Position numbers and translations under genes: made by a program
Source: CAYGYG01 sp964354155
Lineage (GTDB): Bacteria > Hydrothermota > Tepidihabitantia > SM23-42 > CAYGYG01
Reading direction: 5' to 3'
DNA length: 56,325 nt
NCBI GenBank assembly: GCA_964354155.1
Contig: CAYGYG010000018.1
Location: 1-56,325, forward strand
The notes under the pieces: generated by a model
Seen by the model: only the letters and a program-made list of their open reading frames with translations
Told to the model about the DNA's origin: nothing
Database searches by the model: none
Part shown: positions 1-9,924 of the stretch, in pieces
Numbering within the stretch: the first letter of the stretch is position 1
Layout of the letters: each line of letters opens with the position of its first letter

Positions 1-2716
<2,716 letters not shown>

Positions 2717-2752
2717 TTATAGCCCTTTTCCCGCCAAAAAGACCTAGAAATA

Positions 2753-2766
2753 AGTTTTCAAAGAAC
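2753..2766 (-). promoter_or_regulatory. boxA-like antitermination site in 23S leader
   Basis: On the minus strand TTCTTTGAAAACTT lies about 40 nt before the 23S 5' end. It resembles the boxA elements of bacterial rRNA leaders that load Nus factors. Assigned by similarity only. Confidence 0.5.
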
Positions 2767-2812
2767 AATTGATTTCAGTGTAACTTCTCTATTCTTATAA
2801 ACAGAGACCGAT

Positions 2813-2840
2813 ATTATACACACTTTCCGGGAGCTGTCAA
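2813..2840 (-). promoter_or_regulatory. Consensus sigma70-type promoter of the 23S gene
   Basis: The minus strand has TTGACA (2835-2840), a 16-nt spacer and TATAAT (2813-2818), both perfect consensus. AT-rich sequence precedes the -35 box and could act as an UP element. The predicted start is near 2806, giving a leader of about 90 nt. Confidence 0.85.
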
Positions 2841-3031
2841 CTACTAAGATCTCTAACCAGAATAAATAATCACGCGGCTGAAGACCTGAGGTCGTGCCTG
2901 CGGTAGTGCCATAACTATTGATAAGTCGTTTGTTATGAAATGACGCCAGACCCGGACCCGGCGCGGCCGAACCAAGTTAGGAAGTAATCTCTTTTCATGG
3001 CCAAATAAATCATTGGCATTTCTTTATATAT
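2841..3031. other. Intergenic stretch between divergent promoters
   Basis: Between the 23S promoter (-) and the promoter at 3032 (+) I see no ORF, tRNA cloverleaf or 16S sequence. Nothing else is recognisable. Confidence 0.6.
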
Positions 3032-3060
3032 TTGACAAATCGGCAGAACTGGAATATAAT
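3032..3060 (+). promoter_or_regulatory. Consensus promoter, leaderless for the DUF2007 gene
   Basis: TTGACA (3032-3037), a 17-nt spacer and TATAAT (3055-3060). The ATG at 3069 lies 8 nt after the -10 box, so the transcript should start at or next to the start codon. Confidence 0.8.
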
Positions 3061-3068
3061 CACGCGTG

Positions 3069-3302
3069 ATGAAAAAAGTCTATGTTGCGCCTGACGAATT
3101 CATGGCGCTGTCCGTGAAATCGCTGCTCGACGAAGAAGGCATCTTAAGCGACATTCGCCGGTATGAGAACGTGTGGCTTGACGGATTGCCCAAGCTGATG
3201 CATGGCGGGTGGGGCGAGGTTTTGGTTACCGAAGATGATTTTGACGACGCGAAAGTTTTGGTCGACGCCTTCCTGAATTCCAACATCGACAAACAAGAAT
3301 AG
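3069..3302 (+). CDS. DUF2007-like small protein
   Basis: A 77-aa soluble protein with the pattern of DUF2007: an N-terminal KKVYVAPDEFMA strand-helix, then SLLDEEGI and a C-terminal EVLVTEDDFDDAKVLVDAFL. The fold resembles ferredoxin-like signal-transducing domains; members are proposed regulators with no firm biochemical role. ATG 3069 was chosen because it lies 8 nt behind a perfect -10 box and no Shine-Dalgarno is present. A GTG at 3066 would add one residue. It precedes queA by about 100 bp on the same strand and may share its transcript. The family call is good, the function unknown. Confidence 0.8.
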   Translation: MKKVYVAPDEFMALSVKSLLDEEGILSDIRRYENVWLDGLPKLMHGGWGEVLVTEDDFDDAKVLVDAFLNSNIDKQE

Positions 3303-3408
3303 CCCGCACGGAGCGAACCATGACTTCCATCGGGCGTTCCCTTGCCAAACGCCAGGCGACAATCATCTCGTGTATTCTGAGCATGACCCTGGGCCACGAC
3401 ATCGAGCC

Positions 3409-4416
3409 ATGAAGCTCAGCGATTTCGACTACCAGGTACCTCAGGACCGAATTGCCCAGTATCCTCTGACCGACCGGACCGCGGCCAAGCTCTTGGTGCT
3501 GGATCGCGCGCGTCAGCGACTCGAGCACCGGTCGTTCCGAGATATCGTTCGCTACCTGGGGCCCGGTGATGTTCTAGTTTTCAATAACACCAAGGTCATG
3601 CCGGCGCGAATCTTGGCCCGGAAGCAGACCGGCGGCTCGCTGGAAATATTACTGGTCAAAGAAAGAGCCGCCAACGCGTGGGATTGCCTCATCAAGCCGG
3701 CCCGACGACTGAAACGAGGCATCCGGGTTCAGCTTGCCAACGGCATGGAAGCCGAGATTGGAGAGCGGGACACTGATTACTATCAAGTGAGGTTCCTGGC
3801 CGACCGCAATATTCTCTCCTGGCTTGACGAAATCGGTACCTTGCCTTTGCCGCCCTACATCAAGCGGCCGGTCGAAGCGATCGACCGCGAATACTACCAG
3901 ACGGTGTATGCCGAACGGGCCGGTTCCATTGCCGCGCCCACCGCGGGCCTGCACTTCACGGCCGCGCTCATCGCGGAAATCGAAGCGCGCGGCGCCGCGG
4001 CTGCCCGGATAACGCTGTCCATCGGCCCGGGGACATTTCTGCCGATACGCACTGAGGAAGTCGATCAGCATCGCATGGCCGCGGAATACTACGAAATTGG
4101 CATCCGGGCGCAAGGTTTGATTGAGAACGCGAAACGCGTCGTTGCCGTCGGTACGTCGTCGGTCCGCACCCTTGAAACCGCGGCCGGACAACGACGCATC
4201 ATCCGTCCCCGGGGATGGTCCGAGCTTTTCATCTATCCCGGACATAAGTTTAACCTGGTCGATGGATTGGTCACGAATTTCCATCTGCCCAAGGCCACCC
4301 CGCTCCTGCTTACCGCCGCCTTTGCCGGCCGGGAACTTCTCTTGCGGGCCTATCACGAGGCAATCCAGTCCAACTACCGCTTTTTCAGCTACGGCGACGC
4401 AATGTTGATCATATGA
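3409..4416 (+). CDS. queA: tRNA preQ1(34) S-adenosylmethionine ribosyltransferase-isomerase QueA
   Basis: QueA transfers and isomerises the ribosyl part of SAM onto preQ1 at the tRNA wobble position, giving epoxyqueuosine. The 335-aa product has family signatures throughout: N-terminal MKLSDFDYQVPQDRIAQYP, central AAPTAGLHFT, then SIGPGTFLPIR and VAVGTSSVRTLE, and C-terminal LVTNFHLPKATPLLL with FFSYGDAMLI. ATG 3409 gives the canonical N terminus; a longer reading from 3370 adds 13 residues foreign to the family. There is no clear Shine-Dalgarno. It follows the DUF2007 gene; no other queuosine gene is in the window. Confidence 0.97.
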   Translation: MKLSDFDYQVPQDRIAQYPLTDRTAAKLLVLDRARQRLEHRSFRDIVRYLGPGDVLVFNNTKVMPARILARKQTGGSLEILLVKERAANAWDCLIKPARRLKRGIRVQLANGMEAEIGERDTDYYQVRFLADRNILSWLDEIGTLPLPPYIKRPVEAIDREYYQTVYAERAGSIAAPTAGLHFTAALIAEIEARGAAAARITLSIGPGTFLPIRTEEVDQHRMAAEYYEIGIRAQGLIENAKRVVAVGTSSVRTLETAAGQRRIIRPRGWSELFIYPGHKFNLVDGLVTNFHLPKATPLLLTAAFAGRELLLRAYHEAIQSNYRFFSYGDAMLII

Positions 4417-4480
4417 TTGCAGTAATGAAGGAACTGATTGCCGTAACGCGGTGCCTAATCACTTCCCAGGAGGTTAACTG

Positions 4481-5266
4481 ATGAGAGTAGTAGATTTGAC
4501 GACCGACCACCATGAGCTGTACTTCAAGTGTCTTGAAGATTGGTCGGATGAAATGAAAGAAGCCGGTGACCACAAGGCAGTTTGGTTCAGCAAAATGAAA
4601 GATCGGGGACTCCGGGTGAAGCTGGCCTTGGATGATGACGGCCGGGTCGGCGGCATGATACAATATCTCCCGGTTGAACACTCTTTCGTTGATGGCAAGG
4701 ATTTATACATCATAACCTGCATCTGGGTACACGGCTATAAGAAGGGGCGTGGGGATTTTCAGAAAAAAGGCATGGGCAAGGCCTTACTAGAGGCCGCCGA
4801 AGATGACGTGAAGGCCAAGGGGGCACAAGGCATCGCCGCCTGGGGCATAATCCTGCCCTTCTGGATGAAAGCCTCCTGGTTTAGAAAACAAGGATACAAA
4901 CCGGTCGACCGGATCGGGATTCAGTCGCTCTTATGGAAACCTTTCACAAAAGATGCCGTGCCTCCAAAATGGATCAAGCAACGAAGAAAGCCGGAGACCG
5001 TCACCGGCAAAGTGACCGTGACCGGCTGTCTCAACGGGTGGTGTCCGGCTCAGAACATTGTCTTCGAAAGGGCAAGAAGGGCCGCGGCCGAGATCGGCGA
5101 CGAAATCGTGTTCCGGCACATCGATACGTCGGAGCGGAATACTTTTTTGGATTGGGGCATTGCTGATGCCCTGTTCATCGACGGCAAGAAAGTCAGGACC
5201 GGGCCGCCGCCATCCTATGAGAAAATAAAGAAGCTTATCGCTCAAAGAGTAAAACGCCTGAAGTGA
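4481..5266 (+). CDS. GNAT N-acetyltransferase with YoaP-like thioredoxin-fold C-terminal domain
   Basis: A 261-aa protein behind a strong Shine-Dalgarno (AGGAGGT at 4469). Residues 1 to about 150 form a GNAT domain, with the acetyl-CoA-binding loop seen as FQKKGMGKALLEAA. The C-terminal part carries TGCLNGWCPAQN, a CxxxxC pair on a thioredoxin-like fold, followed by FRHIDTSERNTFLDWGIADALFIDGKK. This matches the GNAT-plus-YoaP arrangement. Substrate is unknown; family members are often annotated only as acetyltransferases. It lies 64 bp after queA on the same strand and could be co-transcribed. Confidence 0.8.
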   Translation: MRVVDLTTDHHELYFKCLEDWSDEMKEAGDHKAVWFSKMKDRGLRVKLALDDDGRVGGMIQYLPVEHSFVDGKDLYIITCIWVHGYKKGRGDFQKKGMGKALLEAAEDDVKAKGAQGIAAWGIILPFWMKASWFRKQGYKPVDRIGIQSLLWKPFTKDAVPPKWIKQRRKPETVTGKVTVTGCLNGWCPAQNIVFERARRAAAEIGDEIVFRHIDTSERNTFLDWGIADALFIDGKKVRTGPPPSYEKIKKLIAQRVKRLK

Positions 5267-5305
5267 ATCGGGAACCAAACAACCGAGTCTGCCTCCCCAA
5301 ATCGT

Positions 5306-5458
5306 CTACTGCTTTTCGACCTCGGCCAGGATCGCCTTGCGACTCCGGTCCTTGATTTTCCCCTTGCGCGTGTATTTCGTGCGATCGGTGTGAACCTTGG
5401 TCGGCTTGTGCGGCGTACGGTGCTTGTAGCTTGATTTGACCTTGATGGTTTCTTTCAC
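5306..5458 (-). CDS. 50-aa basic protein in operon with ArsR-like regulator
   Basis: A GTG-started ORF of 50 codons encodes a very basic, Thr/His-rich peptide (it begins VKETIKVKSSYKHRTPHKPT; the rest contains HTDRTKYTRKGKIKDRSR). The start lies 3 nt after the stop of the ArsR-like gene, so the two should be translationally coupled. No Cys pairs, membrane segment or signal peptide is visible. The regular K/R/T spacing and tight coupling argue for a real gene. Function unknown; nucleic acid binding would fit the charge but is only a guess. Confidence 0.6.
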   Translation of the reverse strand: MKETIKVKSSYKHRTPHKPTKVHTDRTKYTRKGKIKDRSRKAILAEVEKQ

Positions 5459-5461
5459 TGT

Positions 5462-5770
5462 TCACCAGACTTTCCGGCGCACCCTGCCCACCAGCGTCTC
5501 CAGAGAACCGCATACCGTTGTGATGACATCTTCCTTGATCCAGTAGACCTTCTCCCGGCCCCGGGCTTCGTACCGGACCAGATCGACATTCCTCAGACCC
5601 CTGAGGGTGAACGACACCGTAAAGATCGATAGCCCAAGCTCACGGGCAATCCGGGACGGTGTCTTCGGCACGCCCAGCAGTGCCTTCAGCACCCGGTAAG
5701 CGGTTGGATTGCCCAGAATCCGGCACACCCGCGAAGCCCGATAGTCTGTCTCCAGCATTCCTGTTCTCAT
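5462..5770 (-). CDS. ArsR-like winged-helix transcriptional regulator
   Basis: About 102 aa. The winged-helix core reads CRILGNPTAYRVLKALLGVPKTPSRIARELGLS, then a recognition helix (FTVSFTLRGLRN) and a wing (VRYEARGREKVYW), typical of ArsR-family repressors. No metal-binding ELCVCDL-type motif is present, so the signal is unknown. ATG 5770 was chosen because upstream in-frame ATGs lie inside or before the -10 box; ATG 5758 is an alternative. The leader would be about 13 nt without a Shine-Dalgarno. A tandem palindromic site at 5834-5857 lies just upstream of the -35 box and is a plausible autoregulatory operator. Confidence 0.8.
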   Translation of the reverse strand: MRTGMLETDYRASRVCRILGNPTAYRVLKALLGVPKTPSRIARELGLSIFTVSFTLRGLRNVDLVRYEARGREKVYWIKEDVITTVCGSLETLVGRVRRKVW

Positions 5771-5789
5771 GGCGCATTTCTCATGGGGC

Positions 5790-5817
5790 ATTATACCGCG
5801 CCGGTACACAAAGTCAA
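5790..5817 (-). promoter_or_regulatory. Promoter of ArsR-like regulator operon
   Basis: The minus strand has TTGACT (5812-5817), a 16-nt spacer and TATAAT (5790-5795). Confidence 0.75.
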
Positions 5818-5833
5818 TCGATTATTCAAACAC

Positions 5834-5857
5834 TTGTACAATTGTACAATTATACAA
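5834..5857. promoter_or_regulatory. Triple TTGTACAA palindromic site, putative operator
   Basis: Three consecutive 8-bp units: TTGTACAA, TTGTACAA and TTATACAA. Each perfect unit is self-complementary and the first two form a 16-bp perfect palindrome. It sits 16 bp upstream of the -35 box of the ArsR-like operon, a good place for a regulator site. Confidence 0.6.
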
Positions 5858-5935
5858 ATGTTATCGCGAGGGAAGGATGGCGGTATCTCAAAACGGCCCG
5901 TTGGTTGAGGTGAGGAGATCTTAACTACGGCGTTG

Positions 5936-6814
5936 CTAACCGACTATTTCCGACGCCTCCCAGGCGTGATAGGAGCTCCGGACCAGAGGGCCGGCGGCGA
6001 CCGAACGAAATCCAAGCTGCAGCGCCTCGCCCTTGTAGTAGTCAAACTTGTCCGGTACGACATAGTCAACGACCGGGAGATGCCGCCGGGTCGGCTGAAG
6101 GTACTGACCAATGGTGAAAATGTCACAACCGGCTTCCCGCGCGTCACGCATCGTGGCCAGGACCTCATTTTCGTTCTCGCCAAGCCCGACCATGATACCG
6201 CTCTTGGTCAGCAACGAACCGTCGAGATTCTTGGCGATGCGCAGAACTTCGAGCGATTTCCGATAGCCCGCCCTCCGGTCCCGCACGCCTGATGTCAACC
6301 GCTCGACCGTCTCGAGGTTATGTCCAACCACGTAGGGCCTTGCCTCGGTGATTATGTTCACGAGGTCAGGCCGGCCGTCGAAGTCAGGAATCAACGCCTC
6401 AACGCGGGTTTGGGGACATGCCGCCTTTATTGCAGCAATGGTGCCGGCATAATGCCGCGCGCCACGGTCCGGCAAGTCGTCCCGGTCGACCGACGTTACT
6501 ACCACATATTGAAGACCCAGATCCTTCACGGCTTGAGCAACTCGATCCGCCTCGTCGCGTTCCAGGTGTCTGCCCGGATTGCCGGAAGTTACGGCGCAGA
6601 ACCGGCAATGCCGGGTGCAGACAGCACCCATGATCATAATGGTGGCCGCTTTCTTTGACCAGCATTCACCCCGATTCGGGCAGCGTGCACTCTCACAGAC
6701 CGTGGTCAAGCGGTAGCGATCTAATATCCTCCGTACGTACTCAAACTCGCCCTGACCGGGCAGTCGCACGGTGAGCCAGCGAGGTTTGCGTTGTTTCGTT
6801 GGGCCCAACGTCAT
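5936..6814 (-). CDS. lipA: Lipoyl synthase LipA
   Basis: LipA inserts two sulfurs into protein-bound octanoyl chains to make lipoyl groups. The 292-aa product has both iron-sulfur cysteine sets: CESARCPNRGEC (C40, C45, C51) for the auxiliary cluster and CTRHCRFC (C66, C70, C73) for the radical SAM cluster. Family motifs RVEALIPDF, KSGIMVGLGE and C-terminal RSSYHA are present. ATG 6814 lies only 5 nt after a perfect -10 box, predicting a leaderless mRNA. No lipB, lplA or lipoylated enzyme complex gene is in the window, so the octanoyl source is encoded elsewhere. Confidence 0.97.
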   Translation of the reverse strand: MTLGPTKQRKPRWLTVRLPGQGEFEYVRRILDRYRLTTVCESARCPNRGECWSKKAATIMIMGAVCTRHCRFCAVTSGNPGRHLERDEADRVAQAVKDLGLQYVVVTSVDRDDLPDRGARHYAGTIAAIKAACPQTRVEALIPDFDGRPDLVNIITEARPYVVGHNLETVERLTSGVRDRRAGYRKSLEVLRIAKNLDGSLLTKSGIMVGLGENENEVLATMRDAREAGCDIFTIGQYLQPTRRHLPVVDYVVPDKFDYYKGEALQLGFRSVAAGPLVRSSYHAWEASEIVG

Positions 6815-6819
6815 ACCTG

Positions 6820-6848
6820 ATTATAGAGCGCTGGAACCATCTTGTCAA
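6820..6848 (-). promoter_or_regulatory. Consensus promoter, leaderless lipA
   Basis: The minus strand has TTGACA (6843-6848), a 17-nt spacer and TATAAT (6820-6825). The lipA ATG (6814) follows 5 nt downstream. Confidence 0.85.
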
Positions 6849-6911
6849 TATCGGCACGGAGGGGCCGCTCCATGCGCGCTCGATGCATCCCGGACCGACG
6901 AGCTCTGTGGG

Positions 6912-6939
6912 TTGACAATCTTGCTCCCCGCAGTATAAT
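6912..6939 (+). promoter_or_regulatory. Consensus promoter, leaderless sirtuin gene
   Basis: TTGACA (6912-6917), a 16-nt spacer and TATAAT (6934-6939). The GTG start (6945) follows 5 nt downstream. Confidence 0.85.
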
Positions 6940-6944
6940 CACTC

Positions 6945-7661
6945 GTGCTTGACGCGGCAGCCGCGATCTTGAAGGCCTCCAAATCGGTTTTTGTCCTGAC
7001 CGGTGCCGGGATCTCCGCCGAAAGCGGGGTGCCGACATTTCGTGGGGCCGGCGGACTCTGGAAGAACCACCGGGCTGAAGAACTGGCCACACCCGAGGCC
7101 TTTGCACGTGATCCCGACCTGGTCTGGGAATGGTATCATTGGCGTCAGTCCCTGATCCTTAAGACCGAACCTAATCCGGGTCACCGGGCAATTGCCGAGC
7201 TGGAACGGATCTTTCCGGATTTCCTCCTCCTAACTCAGAACGTCGATGACCTGCACCGCAAAGCCGGCTCACGGAAGATGCTGGAACTGCACGGCAACAT
7301 CTTTCGCGCCCGGTGCACCGCATGCGGGAAGAAGACCGACCATCAACTGGAACCGGACATGCCTCAATGCGCCTGCGGCGCTCTGCTCCGGCCGGATATC
7401 GTTTGGTTCGGCGAGATGATTCCCCAGGATGCCTGGGAAGAATCGATCAGGTTCATCAACAAAGCGGACACGATACTCGTGGTCGGCACGTCAGCCGTTG
7501 TCTATCCGGCCGCGGCCATTCCCGAGCTGGCGCGATCGACCAACGCGAAGGTCATCGAAATCAACATCGAGCCGGCGGTTGTCTCGGACCTGGTTGATCT
7601 CACCCTGGCCGGCAAATCGGGCGAGATATTACCGAAAATCGTTCAATTATTGAAGTCTTGA
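6945..7661 (+). CDS. cobB: NAD-dependent protein deacylase, Sir2 family
   Basis: A 238-aa sirtuin that removes acyl groups from lysines using NAD+. Visible: GAGISAESGVPTFRG (20-34, NAD binding), TQNVDDLH (97-104), catalytic His116 in ELHGN, and zinc cysteines C124/C127 and C142/C144. Tyr64 and Arg67 in WYHWR match the YxxR pair of class III sirtuins, which prefer succinyl or malonyl lysine; this preference is inferred. GTG 6945 is 5 nt past a consensus -10, so the mRNA is predicted leaderless. It is divergent from lipA and followed by the GH84 gene. Confidence 0.95.
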   Translation: MLDAAAAILKASKSVFVLTGAGISAESGVPTFRGAGGLWKNHRAEELATPEAFARDPDLVWEWYHWRQSLILKTEPNPGHRAIAELERIFPDFLLLTQNVDDLHRKAGSRKMLELHGNIFRARCTACGKKTDHQLEPDMPQCACGALLRPDIVWFGEMIPQDAWEESIRFINKADTILVVGTSAVVYPAAAIPELARSTNAKVIEINIEPAVVSDLVDLTLAGKSGEILPKIVQLLKS

Positions 7662-7719
7662 TGAGTAGGTTATCGATTTGGGAAAAGACAATCAGCCGCG
7701 AATTGATCAAAAGAGCCTA

Positions 7720-9000
7720 ATGAAAACTAATCATAGCATAGATACCGGCATCATCGAAGGATTTTTCGGCCGGCCGTGGTCATTTGAAGAGCGGGAATCG
7801 ATCCTCCGCTTCATGGACGAGGTCGGCTTCTCAACCTACATTTACGGGCCGAAAGAAGACGCGTACCATCGCACCGCGTGGTTTGATGCCTATCCCCCGG
7901 ACACGATCCGATGGTTCGAAAAGCTCATCGAACTCAGCCGCGAACTCAGCATCGATTTCAACTTCGCGTTGAGCCCGGGACTTACCATGCGTTACAGCGA
8001 CGCCGCGCACTTTCAGAAGTTAACGGCCAAGTATGACCAGTTCATCAACCTGGGCGTGACCTCTTTTTCCATCTTCTTCGACGACATCGATCCTGGGCTC
8101 TCGGCGCCGGACCGAACGGCGTTCGGCGTACCGGCTGTCGCCCAGGTCGACGTCACGAAGCGTTTGCACGAGTACCTGAAAGACCGATGTCCGAACGCCA
8201 AACTCTATTTCTGTCCCACCGAGTACCGCGGGACCAGATCATCGCCCTATCTCGACCATATCGGCACGCACCTACCGCTTGAAATCAAGGTCTTCTGGAC
8301 CGGCCCGCGCGTCGTCTCCAGAACAATCACCCCTCGCGATGCCCGGCAGTTCAGCCGCATCATCCGGCGCAAGCCGCTGCTGTGGGACAACTACCCAGTC
8401 AACGATTTTGACCGCAGCCGCCTTTTTCTCGGCCCTTTGCGGGGCCGTCACCAGAACCTAATCCCGCAACTGTCCGGCATCTTCTTCAACCCGATGAACG
8501 AGGCCCATGCCTCAAAAATCGCCTTGACCAGCGCCGCCCTCTACGTACGCAGTCCCGGTGTCTACAATCCCAAGCGCCTTTGGCCCCTGCTCAAGAAGAC
8601 ATTTACGAAGTCCAACCACGCCGACTTAGCGTTCGATGACTTTGAGGCCTCGATGATCCATCCTCGGCCTTCAGCCCGGTGCCGGCTCGTGAAAAACCAG
8701 TTGCTTCGCCTGCGGCACCACAAGAAGATTCAGCGAGGGCCCCTCCTCGCCATGGCGCGCGCCATCCGGCAGATTCATTCTGCCGATTTCGTCCCGGGAG
8801 TGGCCGCGGACCTCGGTCCCTACCTTAAGAACCTGAAAACCGCGGGCCGGCTGCTGACTGCGGCCCTGTCGACAAAGCCCGACCGAAGAGAAATCCAGCG
8901 CCTTGAAAGCAAGCTCAAGGTGAGCCGGCGTAAAGAAGCCAGGAACTATCTCGAGAACCACGTTCTTGACTTGGTACGCCGGTTATTGCGTGGGCCGTAG
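7720..9000 (+). CDS. GH84-family beta-N-acetylglucosaminidase
   Basis: A 426-aa protein matching the catalytic domain of GH84 hexosaminidases (bacterial O-GlcNAcase/NagJ type): GIIEGFFGRPWSFEER (10-25), YIYGPKEDAYHR (40-51), ALSPG (83-87) and FFDDID (119-124), whose Asp pair 121/122 is the catalytic dyad. There is no signal peptide, so it is probably cytoplasmic, acting on GlcNAc conjugates. The C-terminal 150 residues are helical and basic. ATG 7720 was chosen because the motif follows directly; a TTG at 7678 would add 14 residues. It is close behind the sirtuin gene, so the pair may be co-transcribed. Confidence 0.88.
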   Translation: MKTNHSIDTGIIEGFFGRPWSFEERESILRFMDEVGFSTYIYGPKEDAYHRTAWFDAYPPDTIRWFEKLIELSRELSIDFNFALSPGLTMRYSDAAHFQKLTAKYDQFINLGVTSFSIFFDDIDPGLSAPDRTAFGVPAVAQVDVTKRLHEYLKDRCPNAKLYFCPTEYRGTRSSPYLDHIGTHLPLEIKVFWTGPRVVSRTITPRDARQFSRIIRRKPLLWDNYPVNDFDRSRLFLGPLRGRHQNLIPQLSGIFFNPMNEAHASKIALTSAALYVRSPGVYNPKRLWPLLKKTFTKSNHADLAFDDFEASMIHPRPSARCRLVKNQLLRLRHHKKIQRGPLLAMARAIRQIHSADFVPGVAADLGPYLKNLKTAGRLLTAALSTKPDRREIQRLESKLKVSRRKEARNYLENHVLDLVRRLLRGP

Positions 9001-9022
9001 GCGCGCATCTAGACCATTATGG

Positions 9023-9050
9023 TTGACAATACGGCACTTCCGAATACAAT
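9023..9050 (+). promoter_or_regulatory. Promoter of yajC-def-fmt-rsmB operon
   Basis: TTGACA (9023-9028), a 16-nt spacer and TACAAT (9045-9050), followed by a short leader with AAAAAGGAG before the yajC ATG. Confidence 0.8.
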
Positions 9051-9068
9051 ACAATAAAAAGGAGACAT

Positions 9069-9386
9069 ATGCTTCCTGTCTATTTCTTGTTTGCGCAGCA
9101 GCAGAGTAATCCGCTGATCAGCTTTCTGCCCTTCATTGCCATCTTCGTCATTTTCTACCTGCTTCTGATTCTGCCCCAGCAGAAGAAGCAGAAGGCACAT
9201 CAAAGGATGATCAGCGAGCTCAACAAAGGTGACCGCGTGATTACTTCGTCCGGGATCTACGGCAGCGTGGCCAATGTAAAAGACCACATCATCTCTTTGG
9301 TCATCGCCGACGGCATCAAGATTGACATTCAGAAGAGTCATATCGCGGGCAAAGTCACCACGGTGGACAAGATCGAGAAAACGTAA
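9069..9386 (+). CDS. yajC: Preprotein translocase accessory subunit YajC
   Basis: A 105-aa single-pass membrane protein that accompanies SecDF. One transmembrane helix (about residues 17-37) is followed by the family signature LPQQKKQKAHQRMISELNKG and the small beta domain DRVITSSGIYGSV. A strong AAGGAG lies 6 nt before ATG 9069. It leads an apparent operon: def starts 4 nt after its stop. SecD and SecF are not adjacent here, unlike in many bacteria. Confidence 0.95.
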   Translation: MLPVYFLFAQQQSNPLISFLPFIAIFVIFYLLLILPQQKKQKAHQRMISELNKGDRVITSSGIYGSVANVKDHIISLVIADGIKIDIQKSHIAGKVTTVDKIEKT

Positions 9387-9390
9387 CCCG

Positions 9391-9924
9391 GTGAAAGTCG
9401 AACGCCTCTGTCTGTTTGACGAGAAAGTGCTCCGCCAGAAAGCGGAGAAGATCGAAAAGATCGACGAGCCAATCGTCGAACTCGCTCGTCAGATGATTGA
9501 GACGATGGTCAAGAACCGGGGGGTCGGTCTTTCCGGCAACCAGGTGGGCGCGAAAAAGCGGATCGTCGTTATCGATTTGCGCCCTTGCGGTTACAAGGTT
9601 GAACCGTTCGCCATGGTCAACCCGGAAATCGCCGAGATGAACGGCACGGTCGTCGACGAGGAGGGTTGCCTCAGCTTTCCCGAGCTTTTCATTCACATTG
9701 AACGGCCCGCCAAGATCAAAGTGGTTGCCCAGAACCTGGCCGGTGAAAAAGTGGAGATCTTCGCGGATGGGCTTCTCAGCAGGATTCTTTGCCACGAGAT
9801 TGACCATCTCAACGGTGTTCTGTTCGTCGATTACGCCGACAACGGACAGAAGGCCATAATCAAGGAGTACATCGGCGGCTTTCGCAAGAAACGGCGCAAG
9901 GGCCCGGTTGTAAAAGCATATTGA
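9391..9924 (+). CDS. def: Peptide deformylase
   Basis: A 177-aa metalloenzyme removing the formyl group from nascent proteins. The three family motifs are present: GVGLSGNQ (44-51, motif GxGLAAxQ), EGCLS (91-95, metal Cys93) and HEIDH (135-139, metal His135/139 and catalytic Glu136). GTG 9391 gives the normal N terminus VKVERLCLFD and lies 4 nt behind yajC. Its stop overlaps the fmt start by 4 nt, the common def-fmt coupling: one enzyme adds and the other removes the formyl group. Confidence 0.97.
   Translation: MKVERLCLFDEKVLRQKAEKIEKIDEPIVELARQMIETMVKNRGVGLSGNQVGAKKRIVVIDLRPCGYKVEPFAMVNPEIAEMNGTVVDEEGCLSFPELFIHIERPAKIKVVAQNLAGEKVEIFADGLLSRILCHEIDHLNGVLFVDYADNGQKAIIKEYIGGFRKKRRKGPVVKAY

Noticed and set aside
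5276..5935. Possible plus-strand frame at 5659-5913
   Set aside because: It is the reverse of the ArsR-like gene and its promoter, without ribosome site or family similarity.
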